Below, piece by piece: positions 46,236-53,667 of a DNA stretch of 64,000 nucleotides. The notes beneath the pieces are model-generated. The model saw only the letters and a program-made list of their open reading frames with translations. It was not told the DNA's origin and ran no database searches. Both the position numbers and the translations under genes were made by a program. Source of the stretch: Caenimonas sp. SL110 (GTDB taxonomy: Bacteria; Pseudomonadota; Gammaproteobacteria; Burkholderiales; Burkholderiaceae_C); NCBI RefSeq assembly GCF_001044395.1, contig NZ_JANU01000061.1, positions 1-64,000 on the forward strand, given 5' to 3'. The number at the start of each line of letters is the position of its first letter. The stretch's first letter is position 1.

Positions 46236-46805
46236 ATGTCCCCTCGCGCATCCCTCATCTCACGTCGATCCATCGCGATCGCACTCACTTCCCTGGTGCT
46301 TTCTGTCCCTGCTTTCGCCAAGGACCAGGGCGAAGGTCACGGCAACGGCAAGGGCAGGGGCAACGACCAGTCGCAAAAGCACGAAGCCAAAGCCGACAAG
46401 CGCGAAGCCAAGGCCGACAAGCACGCTCGCAAGGACTACGAGAAGGCCCAGAAGCAGGCCGTCAAGCGTCAGCGTGAAGAAATCAAGCAGGGTGCTTACT
46501 TCAACGACGTCCAGCGCGATAACGCTCGCCGTTACTACACGCAGCAGTACGGTGACGGTCGCCGTTGCCCTCCGGGCCTGGCCAAGAAGAACAATGGCTG
46601 CATGCCTCCCGGCCAGGTGCGTAACTGGCAAGTGGGTCAGCCGATTCCGCGTGGCGTCACGATCTATTCGGTGCCGCAACCGGTTGTCATGCAGCTTGCA
46701 CCCGCCCCATACGGCTACCGCTATGCACGCATCGGCAACGACATCGTGCTGGTGCAGACGCAAAACAACCTGATCGTGGACATCATCCAGGGTCTGCTGC
46801 GCTAA
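46236..46805 (+). CDS. RcnB-like secreted protein with basic linker
   Basis: The 189-residue protein has a signal peptide ([19 protein letters not shown]), a highly charged Lys/Glu/Asp/His-rich region ([20 protein letters not shown]), and a conserved C-terminal domain: [71 protein letters not shown]. The C-terminal domain resembles the RcnB/CigR group of periplasmic proteins. It is clearly paralogous to the next gene. ATG 46236 with GGAG is preferred over a TTG at 46203. The metal-related role of RcnB should not be assumed. Confidence 0.78.
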   Translation: MSPRASLISRRSIAIALTSLVLSVPAFAKDQGEGHGNGKGRGNDQSQKHEAKADKREAKADKHARKDYEKAQKQAVKRQREEIKQGAYFNDVQRDNARRYYTQQYGDGRRCPPGLAKKNNGCMPPGQVRNWQVGQPIPRGVTIYSVPQPVVMQLAPAPYGYRYARIGNDIVLVQTQNNLIVDIIQGLLR

Positions 46806-46880
46806 TCGCAGCGCGGGGGCGTGACAAAAATCTCGCTCCCGCCGGACCTGCAGAAACAGCGGGCGGACATGAGGGGCCAA

Positions 46881-46888
46881 GTCCTACA
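46881..46888 (+). promoter_or_regulatory. GTCCTACA upstream motif, copy 4
   Basis: GTCCTACA followed by GGGCGCACG lies 62 bases before the start of the gene at 46951. The extended match GTCCTACAGGGCG is shared exactly with copy 1 at 33925. Confidence 0.4.
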
Positions 46889-46950
46889 GGGCGCACGCCG
46901 CGAGCAGTAGACAGTGAATGGGTTGACACATCAATGCGGAGTCCCATTCC

Positions 46951-47394
46951 ATGCAGTCCACTCTCAGGAAATCCAAAGTAATCGCCTTTGCGGCGTCGGT
47001 CCTCGTGACTGGCGCTGCTTTTGCGCAGGCGCCATCTGCACCGGCAGCCACAGCTCAAGCCGGGTACGGTGTGAAGATCGGAAAGTTCTTCAGCGAACAG
47101 GAGAAAAAGGCCGCTCGCAAGGTGTTTTCGCAGAAGTACGCCAAGGCGGCGCAGTGCCCAGAGGGCCTCACCCAAAAGGGCAAGACATGCGCATCGCCCT
47201 GGGACCAGCGCTACTGGGCCGTTGGCCAGGCGTTACAGCCGGCCGTGAAGGTGTATGCCCTGCCCGAACCGGTGGTCGCGACCTTGCCAGCGGCGCCCAA
47301 GGGCTATGAATACGTTCGCGCAGCCGACGACATTTTGCTGATTGCCAGCGGTAGCAAGCTCGTTGTGGACATGATCGAGCACATCGCGAGCTGA
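46951..47394 (+). CDS. RcnB-like secreted protein, short paralogue
   Basis: The 147-residue protein has a signal peptide (SKVIAFAASVLVTGAAFAQA) and a C-terminal domain aligning with the preceding gene: QCPEGLTQKGKTCASP, YWAVGQALQPAVKVYALPEP, KGYEYVRAADDILLIASGSK, LVVDMIEHIAS. It lacks the long charged linker. The two conserved Cys, likely a disulphide, are at the same positions as in the paralogue. The genes are tandem (145-base gap) and both have the GTCCTACA motif upstream, so duplication included the control region. Confidence 0.76.
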   Translation: MQSTLRKSKVIAFAASVLVTGAAFAQAPSAPAATAQAGYGVKIGKFFSEQEKKAARKVFSQKYAKAAQCPEGLTQKGKTCASPWDQRYWAVGQALQPAVKVYALPEPVVATLPAAPKGYEYVRAADDILLIASGSKLVVDMIEHIAS

Positions 47395-47431
47395 CGCCCG
47401 CAGGCAGACTGTCCGCGTCCTGCGCGGCGGG

Positions 47432-47572
47432 CTATTTGGTCTTGGGCTTGCCGCGTGGAATCACGGCCGTGACCGGCGGCATGGGGCGGTCCGATGTTGC
47501 GGGTTTGGGTGCCGAATTGTCTTTCTTCGGCTTCTTGGACATCTTCTCGCTACGTTGGTCGCCTTTGGCCAT
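47432..47572 (-). CDS. Small Lys-rich protein (46 aa)
   Basis: An ATG at 47572, preceded by GAGGAGG at proper distance, opens a 46-residue frame: MAKGDQRSEKMSKKPKKDNS, then APKPATSDRPMPPVTAVIPR and GKPKTK. It is basic, Pro/Lys-rich, with no export signal and probably disordered. It is convergent with the RcnB-like gene and divergent from the aspartoacylase-like gene. The excellent ribosome site supports it; function unknown. Confidence 0.6.
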   Translation of the reverse strand: MAKGDQRSEKMSKKPKKDNSAPKPATSDRPMPPVTAVIPRGKPKTK

Positions 47573-47659
47573 ATTCGCCTCCTCGTGTTCAATGGATGGG
47601 GTGCAAGGCGCGATGTTAATGCAGGCGCTACGATCCGGTGAACATCAACCGGAGCGACA

Positions 47660-48595
47660 GTGAGCCTGCCACCACCCACATTCGAAGTATTGCCCCGCGA
47701 CCTGGGCGCCTACCGTAGCGGCAATGTCGGCGTTGACTACGTGCATCGCTTTGAGTCCGGCAAGCCCGGACCGCACGTCCTCATCAATGCGTTGACGCAC
47801 GGCAACGAGTTCTGCGGCATGGTTGCTGCCACATACCTTCTCGACAACGCCGTGCGACCGAAGCGCGGGACGCTCACGGTGAGCTTTGCCAATGTCGATG
47901 CCTACAACTCGTTCGACCAGGCCAACCCGTTCGCCAGCCGGATGCTGGTTCACAACCTGAACCGGATCTGGTCGAAAGAGTGGATGGACGGAGACCTGGA
48001 CAGCCCGGAAATCCGGCGTGCGCGCGCGATGCGGCCGGTGGTCGACGCAGCCGATCACGTGCTGGACATTCATTCAACCGCGAGCGTCGTGGAGCCGTTC
48101 TGGGTTTACCCCGGATTCGAGCGCAATGCCAGCGTGGCGGCGGCAGTCGGCGCGCCCGCCATTCACCTGGTGATGCCAGCCGGTATGACAACGGGAGTGC
48201 CGCTCATCCAGCAGGGCCGTCACGGCGACCCTGCTGACCCTGGCGCTGCGCTGGTGGTCGAGTGCGGGCAGCACTTCCTGAAGGCCTCGGCGGATACGGC
48301 GGTCGACGTGACCTTGCGCTTCCTCGCGCACTTCGGGTTGATCGACGTTGATCCGGCGTGGCCTCAAGTGCCGCAGCCGCGCCGGTTCGAGTTGCTCCAG
48401 ACGCCAGTCATCAAGACCGAGACGATGACGTTCGTGCGGCCACTGGTTGGCATGGAAACATTTGCAAACGGCGAACTGATCGCCACCGACGGCGCCGACG
48501 AGGTGCGCGCGCCCTGCGACAACTGCACCGTGTTCATGCCAGCCCGCGCCCCTATCGTGGGTCGCGAGCTGGCGTTTCTCACCCGACCGCTATAA
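47660..48595 (+). CDS. Succinylglutamate desuccinylase/aspartoacylase-family hydrolase
   Basis: The 311-residue protein is a zinc carboxypeptidase-fold deacylase. Metal ligands are visible: His and Glu in LINALTHGNEFCG (near residues 48-51) and His in VLDIHSTASVVEP (near 139). The catalytic Glu is probably the one in ALVVECGQHFLK. The family cleaves N-acyl amino acids; substrate here is not assignable, and no arginine succinyltransferase genes are near. The start is GTG at 47660, preceded by GGAG. Confidence 0.88.
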   Translation: MSLPPPTFEVLPRDLGAYRSGNVGVDYVHRFESGKPGPHVLINALTHGNEFCGMVAATYLLDNAVRPKRGTLTVSFANVDAYNSFDQANPFASRMLVHNLNRIWSKEWMDGDLDSPEIRRARAMRPVVDAADHVLDIHSTASVVEPFWVYPGFERNASVAAAVGAPAIHLVMPAGMTTGVPLIQQGRHGDPADPGAALVVECGQHFLKASADTAVDVTLRFLAHFGLIDVDPAWPQVPQPRRFELLQTPVIKTETMTFVRPLVGMETFANGELIATDGADEVRAPCDNCTVFMPARAPIVGRELAFLTRPL

Positions 48596-48604
48596 GGCGC
48601 CGGT

Positions 48605-49249
48605 TCAATAGCCGTTGAGCAGCAGGTTGGCGATGAGGCCGGTGGCCAGCGCCATCAGGAGGAAATCGCCGGAATCGGTCTGCACCCACTGGTAACCGTA
48701 GGGCGGGGCGTACAGGTTGTACGCATTCCAGTCGTTCACGTAGTAGCGTGCCTGGCGATATTCGTACGGGACATAGCCACCACGATAGAACCGCGCCTGC
48801 GGGCGATCCCAGCGGTAGTTGTTCTGCGCGTAGCTGCGGTCATAAGAGCGATCGTAGGCACGCTCATGGGTGCGGCCGTCGCGGCGACCATCGCTGCGAT
48901 AGTCCCAGCGCTGGTCGGTGCGGCCGTCAAAGCGCTGCGTGCCGTCGTAGCGTTGGCTCCGCTGGGCCTGCTGCTGGGGCTGGTACTGCTGCTGCTGCTG
49001 CTGCGGCACGGCCTGCACCTGGGACTGCTGGGGCTGGACCTGGGTGCGGGTATCGCGTTGAACGCGATCGGTGCGATCTGCACGCCGGGCTTCGCGAGCG
49101 GCATCGCGGGTTGTATCGCGCGTTCCATCGCGTTGGGTGGCCTGGCGATCACCGCGATCACCGCGGCCGATGCTGTCCTGCGCCTGGGCCAGTGAACCGA
49201 ACGTCATGGACGCGGCGGCGATGGCGCAAACAAAAGCTGTGGATTTCAT
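48605..49249 (-). CDS. RcnB-family secreted protein with Gln- and Arg/Asp-rich repeats
   Basis: The 214-residue protein has a signal peptide ([20 protein letters not shown], cleavage near AQA), an Arg/Asp-rich segment ([20 protein letters not shown]), a Gln-rich run (residues ~71-94), a region of repeated RxDGR and YDRSY units, and a C-terminal RcnB domain: [40 protein letters not shown], ending in a hydrophobic [12 protein letters not shown]. RcnB proteins are periplasmic and in E. coli affect Ni/Co homeostasis. It is a third RcnB-type gene within 3 kb. Confidence 0.82.
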   Translation of the reverse strand: MKSTAFVCAIAAASMTFGSLAQAQDSIGRGDRGDRQATQRDGTRDTTRDAAREARRADRTDRVQRDTRTQVQPQQSQVQAVPQQQQQQYQPQQQAQRSQRYDGTQRFDGRTDQRWDYRSDGRRDGRTHERAYDRSYDRSYAQNNYRWDRPQARFYRGGYVPYEYRQARYYVNDWNAYNLYAPPYGYQWVQTDSGDFLLMALATGLIANLLLNGY

Positions 49250-49349
49250 GGTGAACCCCTTTCAAGGTTGTGAGCCCTGATCGTGCGCCCACCGCATGAA
49301 CCCCCGGTAAAGCCAGCGTTCACCCCATGCAAAGTCTGGCCGCAATGGC

Positions 49350-49673
49350 TCAGATTGACGCGGGCAATACCTTTAAGCCGATCCAGCAGGCGGCAATCAC
49401 CGCGTTGCCCGGAACAACCAGCGCGCCGGGTACGTAAAACAGCATTGAAAGGCCGGGCGAATTCAGTGCCAGCTCTGCAAGGCTGCCGAGTCCGTAGCAG
49501 GCAAGTCCGCACCAGGTCCAGCGCCTGAAATAGGTTAGCAACCAGTTGGCGTTGTCGCGGTTGTGTCGCCATGCCGCAGCACGTTCAAAGACGCTGCCGC
49601 GGCTGACGTCCTTGTAGAGCCAGCCGAAGAAGAAGTATCGGTAGAGCAGCGTGCGAAAGGCAAGGGCTTGCAT
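49350..49673 (-). CDS. Small membrane protein of unknown function
   Basis: The 107-residue protein starts MQALAFRTLLYRYFFFGWLY, has a charged segment (RAAAWRHNRDNANWLLTYFR) and two hydrophobic segments (CGLACYGLGSLAELAL; MLFYVPGALVVPGNAVIAAC), so it is probably a two-helix inner membrane protein. ATG 49673 follows AGGAG at 5 bases; a 26-codon longer frame would run into the inverted repeat upstream. The upstream region contains GTCCTACA in the loop of an 11-bp inverted repeat. Function unknown. Confidence 0.65.
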   Translation of the reverse strand: MQALAFRTLLYRYFFFGWLYKDVSRGSVFERAAAWRHNRDNANWLLTYFRRWTWCGLACYGLGSLAELALNSPGLSMLFYVPGALVVPGNAVIAACWIGLKVLPASI

Positions 49674-49705
49674 GGGAACTCCTGGGGGCATGGTAGTCAC
49701 CGGCA

Positions 49706-49739
49706 CACCCCTCCAATGTAGGACGGCGTTGGAGGGGTG
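49706..49739. repeat. Perfect 11-bp inverted repeat carrying GTCCTACA in its loop
   Basis: CACCCCTCCAA (49706-49716) and TTGGAGGGGTG (49729-49739) flank a 12-base loop whose minus strand contains GTCCTACA. It lies in the divergent gap between the small membrane protein gene and the chaperone-like gene, about 33 bases upstream of the former. Confidence 0.6.
49717..49724 (-). promoter_or_regulatory. GTCCTACA upstream motif, copy 5
   Basis: The minus strand reads GTCCTACA then TTGGAGGGG, 43 bases upstream of the small membrane protein start codon. The first four bases after the 8-mer (TTGG) are the same as in copy 3. Confidence 0.4.
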
Positions 49740-49863
49740 CGCAATATCCACAGATACGAACGGTTAAGGACTCCGTTTCCCTATCGCCACATGAGGCGAA
49801 CCCTCGTAGTCTTCGCGCAAGGGAGTCGGTTCTGCGCTGATGTCATGGCGCCAGGAGATGACT

Positions 49864-50340
49864 ATGTCCGGACAACCGGATTCGTCGGTTTTGTCGCTCG
49901 TTTCAGCGTTGTCGGAGGCCATTGGGCAGCCGCTGCAGCTGGATGCGCGTGGCGAATGCGCGATGGAGTTCAATGGCCCGGGTGATCCGGCCACGACGGC
50001 TCCCATCGAGATCGTCCTTGCGCAAGCGGCCGACCCGGAAATCCTGAGCATCCGCAGCGAGCTCACGCAACCGGGGCAGGCTCTGGACACGCAGTTGCTT
50101 GAATGGGCCCTGGGCCTGAACTACACGCGCGTCCCACCTGGCTCTTGCGTCGCCCTGGACCCGGCCAGTCGCCAGCTGATGCTGATTTCACTCATCGATG
50201 TCCCGCGCGTATCGCCGGATGTATTCCTGCGCGCCATCGCTGGGTTCCTTGATTTGATTCCGCAGTTGCGCGAGGAGTGCGCGGCTGCGCATCAGGCGCA
50301 AGCGGCTCACGAAATGATTGCAATGGGAGTGCTGGCATGA
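49864..50340 (+). CDS. Putative type III secretion chaperone (CesT-like)
   Basis: The 158-residue acidic protein has the order of features of CesT/Tir-type chaperones: an N-terminal helix (LSLVSALSEAIGQPLQLDAR), GECAMEFNG, an alternating strand (IEIVLAQAAD), LLEWALGLNY, a strand with GSCVALDPASRQLMLISLID, and a C-terminal helix (VFLRAIAGFLDLIPQLREEC). Such chaperones dimerise, bind the N-terminus of an effector and deliver it to the secretion ATPase. Its stop overlaps the start of the 1084-residue gene (ATGA), the usual chaperone-effector layout. ATG 49864 was chosen for its AGGAG; a start 24 bases earlier is open. No secretion apparatus gene is in the window. Confidence 0.62.
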   Translation: MSGQPDSSVLSLVSALSEAIGQPLQLDARGECAMEFNGPGDPATTAPIEIVLAQAADPEILSIRSELTQPGQALDTQLLEWALGLNYTRVPPGSCVALDPASRQLMLISLIDVPRVSPDVFLRAIAGFLDLIPQLREECAAAHQAQAAHEMIAMGVLA

Positions 50341-53300
50341 AAGTGACGACAGTCATCGGCGGTTCAGGCTTGTTTTCAACGCTGAGACAGCGCGTCACCC
50401 CGAAGCCGCGCACGGGCTCGCAGGCGACTGGCCGCAGCGACGATAGATCGCGCATCTCCAACGCTTTCCGGGCGTTGTGCCGTCGCGGCGCGAGCACATC
50501 GACGCCGGGCCAGTGCGTGCGCAAGTCCCTGCAGGGCGGCGGCCAGGGGCTGGTCGGCCTGACAGCCAGCGCCCCGCAGGCCGCGGCCACGCAGCCCAAC
50601 AGGCAGCAAGGATCCGATGGTTCACCGCAAGAGCGCGTGCACGCTGCCGTCGCGCTTGCGCTTGCCGACCTGCCAAAACCAGGTGAGGCCCTGTATCACG
50701 AGCTGCCTGACGGCCTGGTGGAAGGTCTGCTGGAGCTGCAAAGACGCCTTGCGGGAGCCGATGCAGACGACGAAAGCTTCGCAAGGCTGGTCGCTGTGCT
50801 GTGCGATCACGCGCGCATTCGTGACTATGCCGCGCACAAGCCCGGATTGGCGCTTGAAGGCCTCAAGGCGATGGTTGACGTGATGTGCGAATCGATCAGG
50901 CACGACCGTGACGGCCTCGCACTCAACGCATTGGTGGGGCTGGACAACAAGCTGGACGGCGCGATCATCAAGCTGCGCACGCGCTGTGTGCGGGACCTGA
51001 TGCTGAGCCAATCGGACAGGCAGTCCCAGGCCACTTACGGCGCTGTGCAGTCCGCCATCGAGGATGCAACGCAGCTCGTCGAACTGGAAGCCGACCTCGC
51101 CAGGGCCCGCGTCCAGATGCTGCAGGCATTCGAGGCCGCAGGCATTGCGCGAACGATGGGTGGAATCGCGGGCCAGAAGATGACCGCGAATCTCGTGCGG
51201 GGATTGCGCAAAAGCCTGGGCGAAAAGAAATCCAGCCAGGTGGGCCTGGCGATTGCGCATGTGTATTTGCTTGAACGCAGGATCGCCGGGTCGGCCTGCG
51301 GCAAGCGCATGCTCGATGACGTCCATCTCATGCGGCTGAAGCTTTGGGAGCAGTCCAACGAAGTCGATCGGAGCACGCCGGCAGGAAGAGCCAAAGTGCG
51401 CGACCTCCACGCAGAGATTCGCTACCTGGAGCAGCGCGCCGAAAGCCTGGAGCAGGAAGCAGCCGCATGTGGTGTCGGCGGGCTGACCGACGACGAACTC
51501 AAGCGCCTGGGCCTGCCACCGGCCCTGCAGGATTTTGTCGGTCCGCAAACCGAGGCAGCCAGGCAGGCCCGGGAGGCGGCAGAACTGCAAACGCAAAACG
51601 CGATTTGCAAACTCGCCAGCCAGGGCCTGTCCAGCGCTGCCCAGACCCACAACGCAGTCACGACGATCAATGCCGTCATGCAGGCATGGCTGGGTGCGAG
51701 AGGGCTTGAAAAGCTGGCTGAAGGCGGTGGAATCGACATGCTTTGCGGCGGCAAGGGTGAAGACCGGGCCAGGCGGTTCGGGCAGCGGCTTGCGTTGCAG
51801 ACTGCCGGCCCGAAGGCGGCAGAGCTGCGCAAGCTCACATCCATCGTCGAACAAGAGATCGCGCCCGCACTGAAACTCATCGCAGTCCAGGACCCATCGG
51901 TATTGCTGGCAACCCGCCGCAAGCTGCTGGGACCGGCAGTTTCGGCAGCGCTGCGCGATGCGATTCGCGGCGCCGCGTTGCAGCAGGTCGGCGCCACGCC
52001 GCTGCACAGGTTCACACCCGCCGAACACACTTCTGCGGTGTGGCACACCTTGAAATCGTGGGGCATCCCTGCGCATCTGGTGGGGCCGGAGATCGATGCG
52101 TGCCTGGGTGAACCATTCGATGAAGACGCGCTGCAGCGCTGGGTTGCGGACGCCGATCTGCCGCCCGAACAGGTGGACACGCCAACCGCGCGCGATGCGC
52201 TGTTCAAGGGCATCGACGAGATGAAGCTCGGGACCCGGCTCAAGCTGGTTGCCGGCAAGCGTGTGGAAGTGCAGACCGGGTACATCCCGCTCGATCCTTC
52301 GATGATCACCGAAACCAACATCAGGGCCGCAGGCGGCACCTCGACCGCACTGGAGATCGCGCACATCTCGGACGCCGGAGCCAGTGTGTTTGAACTCACG
52401 TTCCGCGCCGGATTCGATCTGAAGATTGGAGCGGAAATCTGGGCCAACATCGCAGGCTCCAAGCAACTGGGCGTCGATTTCGATGTCATGGGCACATCGG
52501 AAGGCGCCTACCAGCGGCTGAACGGCGTCTCGCTTCGCTTTGCCAGCAGGCAGGCGCTGAGCGAGGCGCTGGAAATGCTGCTTGCCAGCACGCCTGAAGC
52601 CCCTGTCAGTGCCTCGTCGCTCCACGGCGCAAGAAGCATCTTGCCGCTGGTGGACAACAAGGTCAGCTCCAAGGCCGGGGTTGGCGCCAAGGTGGGCATC
52701 GACATCGGAACCCAGCAGGTGGGGGGCGATCCCAGGGCGCGGCACGTCGGGGCAACAGCCAGCTTGCGCGCCATGCTGCAGACGGGAGCCGGTGCGAGCA
52801 GGTCCCGCAGTCTCAACACGCTGGAGTCCATCGAGAAGTCGGAGCATGAGACGGTAGTCGAAGGCTCGCTGAGCGCAATGGCCGGGGCCGAATTCAAGGC
52901 GGGCCCTTCAGTCGATCGAACCTCATGGTCTGCAACCGTGCCGGTGGTCCAGGCCGGCATTTCGATATCGTCGGTCGTCAAGCGCAAGCTGAAAATACTC
53001 AGGGGACGCGACGGGCTGGTGCAGCAGGGCACTGAGAGGATGTCGCAGGCCTATCTTGGAAAAGGCAATGGGCTTGCAGCGGCAGCACGGGTGGGCGGCC
53101 CGGCATTCACGCGCCTCATGCAGGAGCTCGCGATTCACGACAAGCCGGCGGCCGATGCCGTCCTTGCATTGATTGGCGACGTGCAGCAAAACGAATTGTT
53201 CAGCGTCGCCTACACGCTGGACCCGAAAATTTCCGACGAGATCAACGCGCTCTACAAACAGGCCCGCAACCATCGCACCGGCAGGGCCGGTGGCGGCACG

Positions 53301-53591
53301 CCACGTGAAGCAGCGCGCAGGGCCGACAAACTCGAGCAGCAGGCCAGGGCCCTGCTCGACGATGAACACAGCTACCTCATCGAGCGCATTGCAATCATCC
53401 CGTCGGCAGAGCGGCTCGAAACCCTGACGCAACTGAACCTGGTGCTGTTGCAAAAGAACACTTACACCGAAGAGCGGTCCGAGTACGTTGCCATGCAGGT
53501 CAAGCCTGACCTGGCCATCTCGGCCCGGGTGCGCGACGAGTTGCGCGCTGCGAAGCTGGTTCGCGAAAGAGCAAAGGCATTTCGCACCTGA
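50337..53591 (+). CDS. Large putative type III effector (1084 aa) with unassigned domains
   Basis: The first ~120 residues are rich in Ser, Thr, Gly, Gln and Arg with no Sec signal, as in type III effectors (MKVTTVIGGSGLFSTLRQRV, then TPKPRTGSQATGRSDDRSRI). Residues ~120-630 are predominantly helical, with a coiled-coil-like stretch near 350-375 (RDLHAEIRYLEQRAESLEQE). Residues ~630-890 alternate polar and hydrophobic residues with many Gly and look beta-rich (RAGFDLKIGAEIWANIAGSK, KAGVGAKVGIDIGTQ, VGATASLRAMLQTGA). The rest (~890-1084) is helical with TPREAARRADKLEQQARALL. No known domain was recognised. It is coupled to a CesT-like chaperone gene by a 4-base overlap; a longer upstream frame lies inside that gene. 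A beta-rich membrane-active domain is possible but unproven. Confidence 0.6.
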   Translation: MKVTTVIGGSGLFSTLRQRVTPKPRTGSQATGRSDDRSRISNAFRALCRRGASTSTPGQCVRKSLQGGGQGLVGLTASAPQAAATQPNRQQGSDGSPQERVHAAVALALADLPKPGEALYHELPDGLVEGLLELQRRLAGADADDESFARLVAVLCDHARIRDYAAHKPGLALEGLKAMVDVMCESIRHDRDGLALNALVGLDNKLDGAIIKLRTRCVRDLMLSQSDRQSQATYGAVQSAIEDATQLVELEADLARARVQMLQAFEAAGIARTMGGIAGQKMTANLVRGLRKSLGEKKSSQVGLAIAHVYLLERRIAGSACGKRMLDDVHLMRLKLWEQSNEVDRSTPAGRAKVRDLHAEIRYLEQRAESLEQEAAACGVGGLTDDELKRLGLPPALQDFVGPQTEAARQAREAAELQTQNAICKLASQGLSSAAQTHNAVTTINAVMQAWLGARGLEKLAEGGGIDMLCGGKGEDRARRFGQRLALQTAGPKAAELRKLTSIVEQEIAPALKLIAVQDPSVLLATRRKLLGPAVSAALRDAIRGAALQQVGATPLHRFTPAEHTSAVWHTLKSWGIPAHLVGPEIDACLGEPFDEDALQRWVADADLPPEQVDTPTARDALFKGIDEMKLGTRLKLVAGKRVEVQTGYIPLDPSMITETNIRAAGGTSTALEIAHISDAGASVFELTFRAGFDLKIGAEIWANIAGSKQLGVDFDVMGTSEGAYQRLNGVSLRFASRQALSEALEMLLASTPEAPVSASSLHGARSILPLVDNKVSSKAGVGAKVGIDIGTQQVGGDPRARHVGATASLRAMLQTGAGASRSRSLNTLESIEKSEHETVVEGSLSAMAGAEFKAGPSVDRTSWSATVPVVQAGISISSVVKRKLKILRGRDGLVQQGTERMSQAYLGKGNGLAAAARVGGPAFTRLMQELAIHDKPAADAVLALIGDVQQNELFSVAYTLDPKISDEINALYKQARNHRTGRAGGGTPREAARRADKLEQQARALLDDEHSYLIERIAIIPSAERLETLTQLNLVLLQKNTYTEERSEYVAMQVKPDLAISARVRDELRAAKLVRERAKAFRT

Positions 53592-53667
53592 GTCGATTTC
53601 CCCTGGCTCCCCCGGCTCGCAGGCCCGTTTCGGGGCATGATGGCGAGGCCACGGGAAAGGAAGATCG

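Noticed and set aside
46923..46928. TTGACA upstream of the short RcnB-like gene as a -35 box
   Set aside because: It is only 22 bases from the start codon and no -10 box follows at a usable distance.
49674..49863. Search for a hrp box, PIP box or hrpII box upstream of the chaperone/effector-like pair
   Set aside because: A CCAC with a GGACTC upstream (spacing 13) and a single TTCGC followed by a non-matching half-site were seen, but none fits the consensus sequence and spacing, so no regulatory claim is made.
50622..52847. Long minus-strand open frame (741 codons) opposite the large effector-like gene
   Set aside because: It is in a shadow frame of high-GC coding DNA, has no recognisable protein family and no ribosome site; the plus-strand protein is coupled to its chaperone gene.
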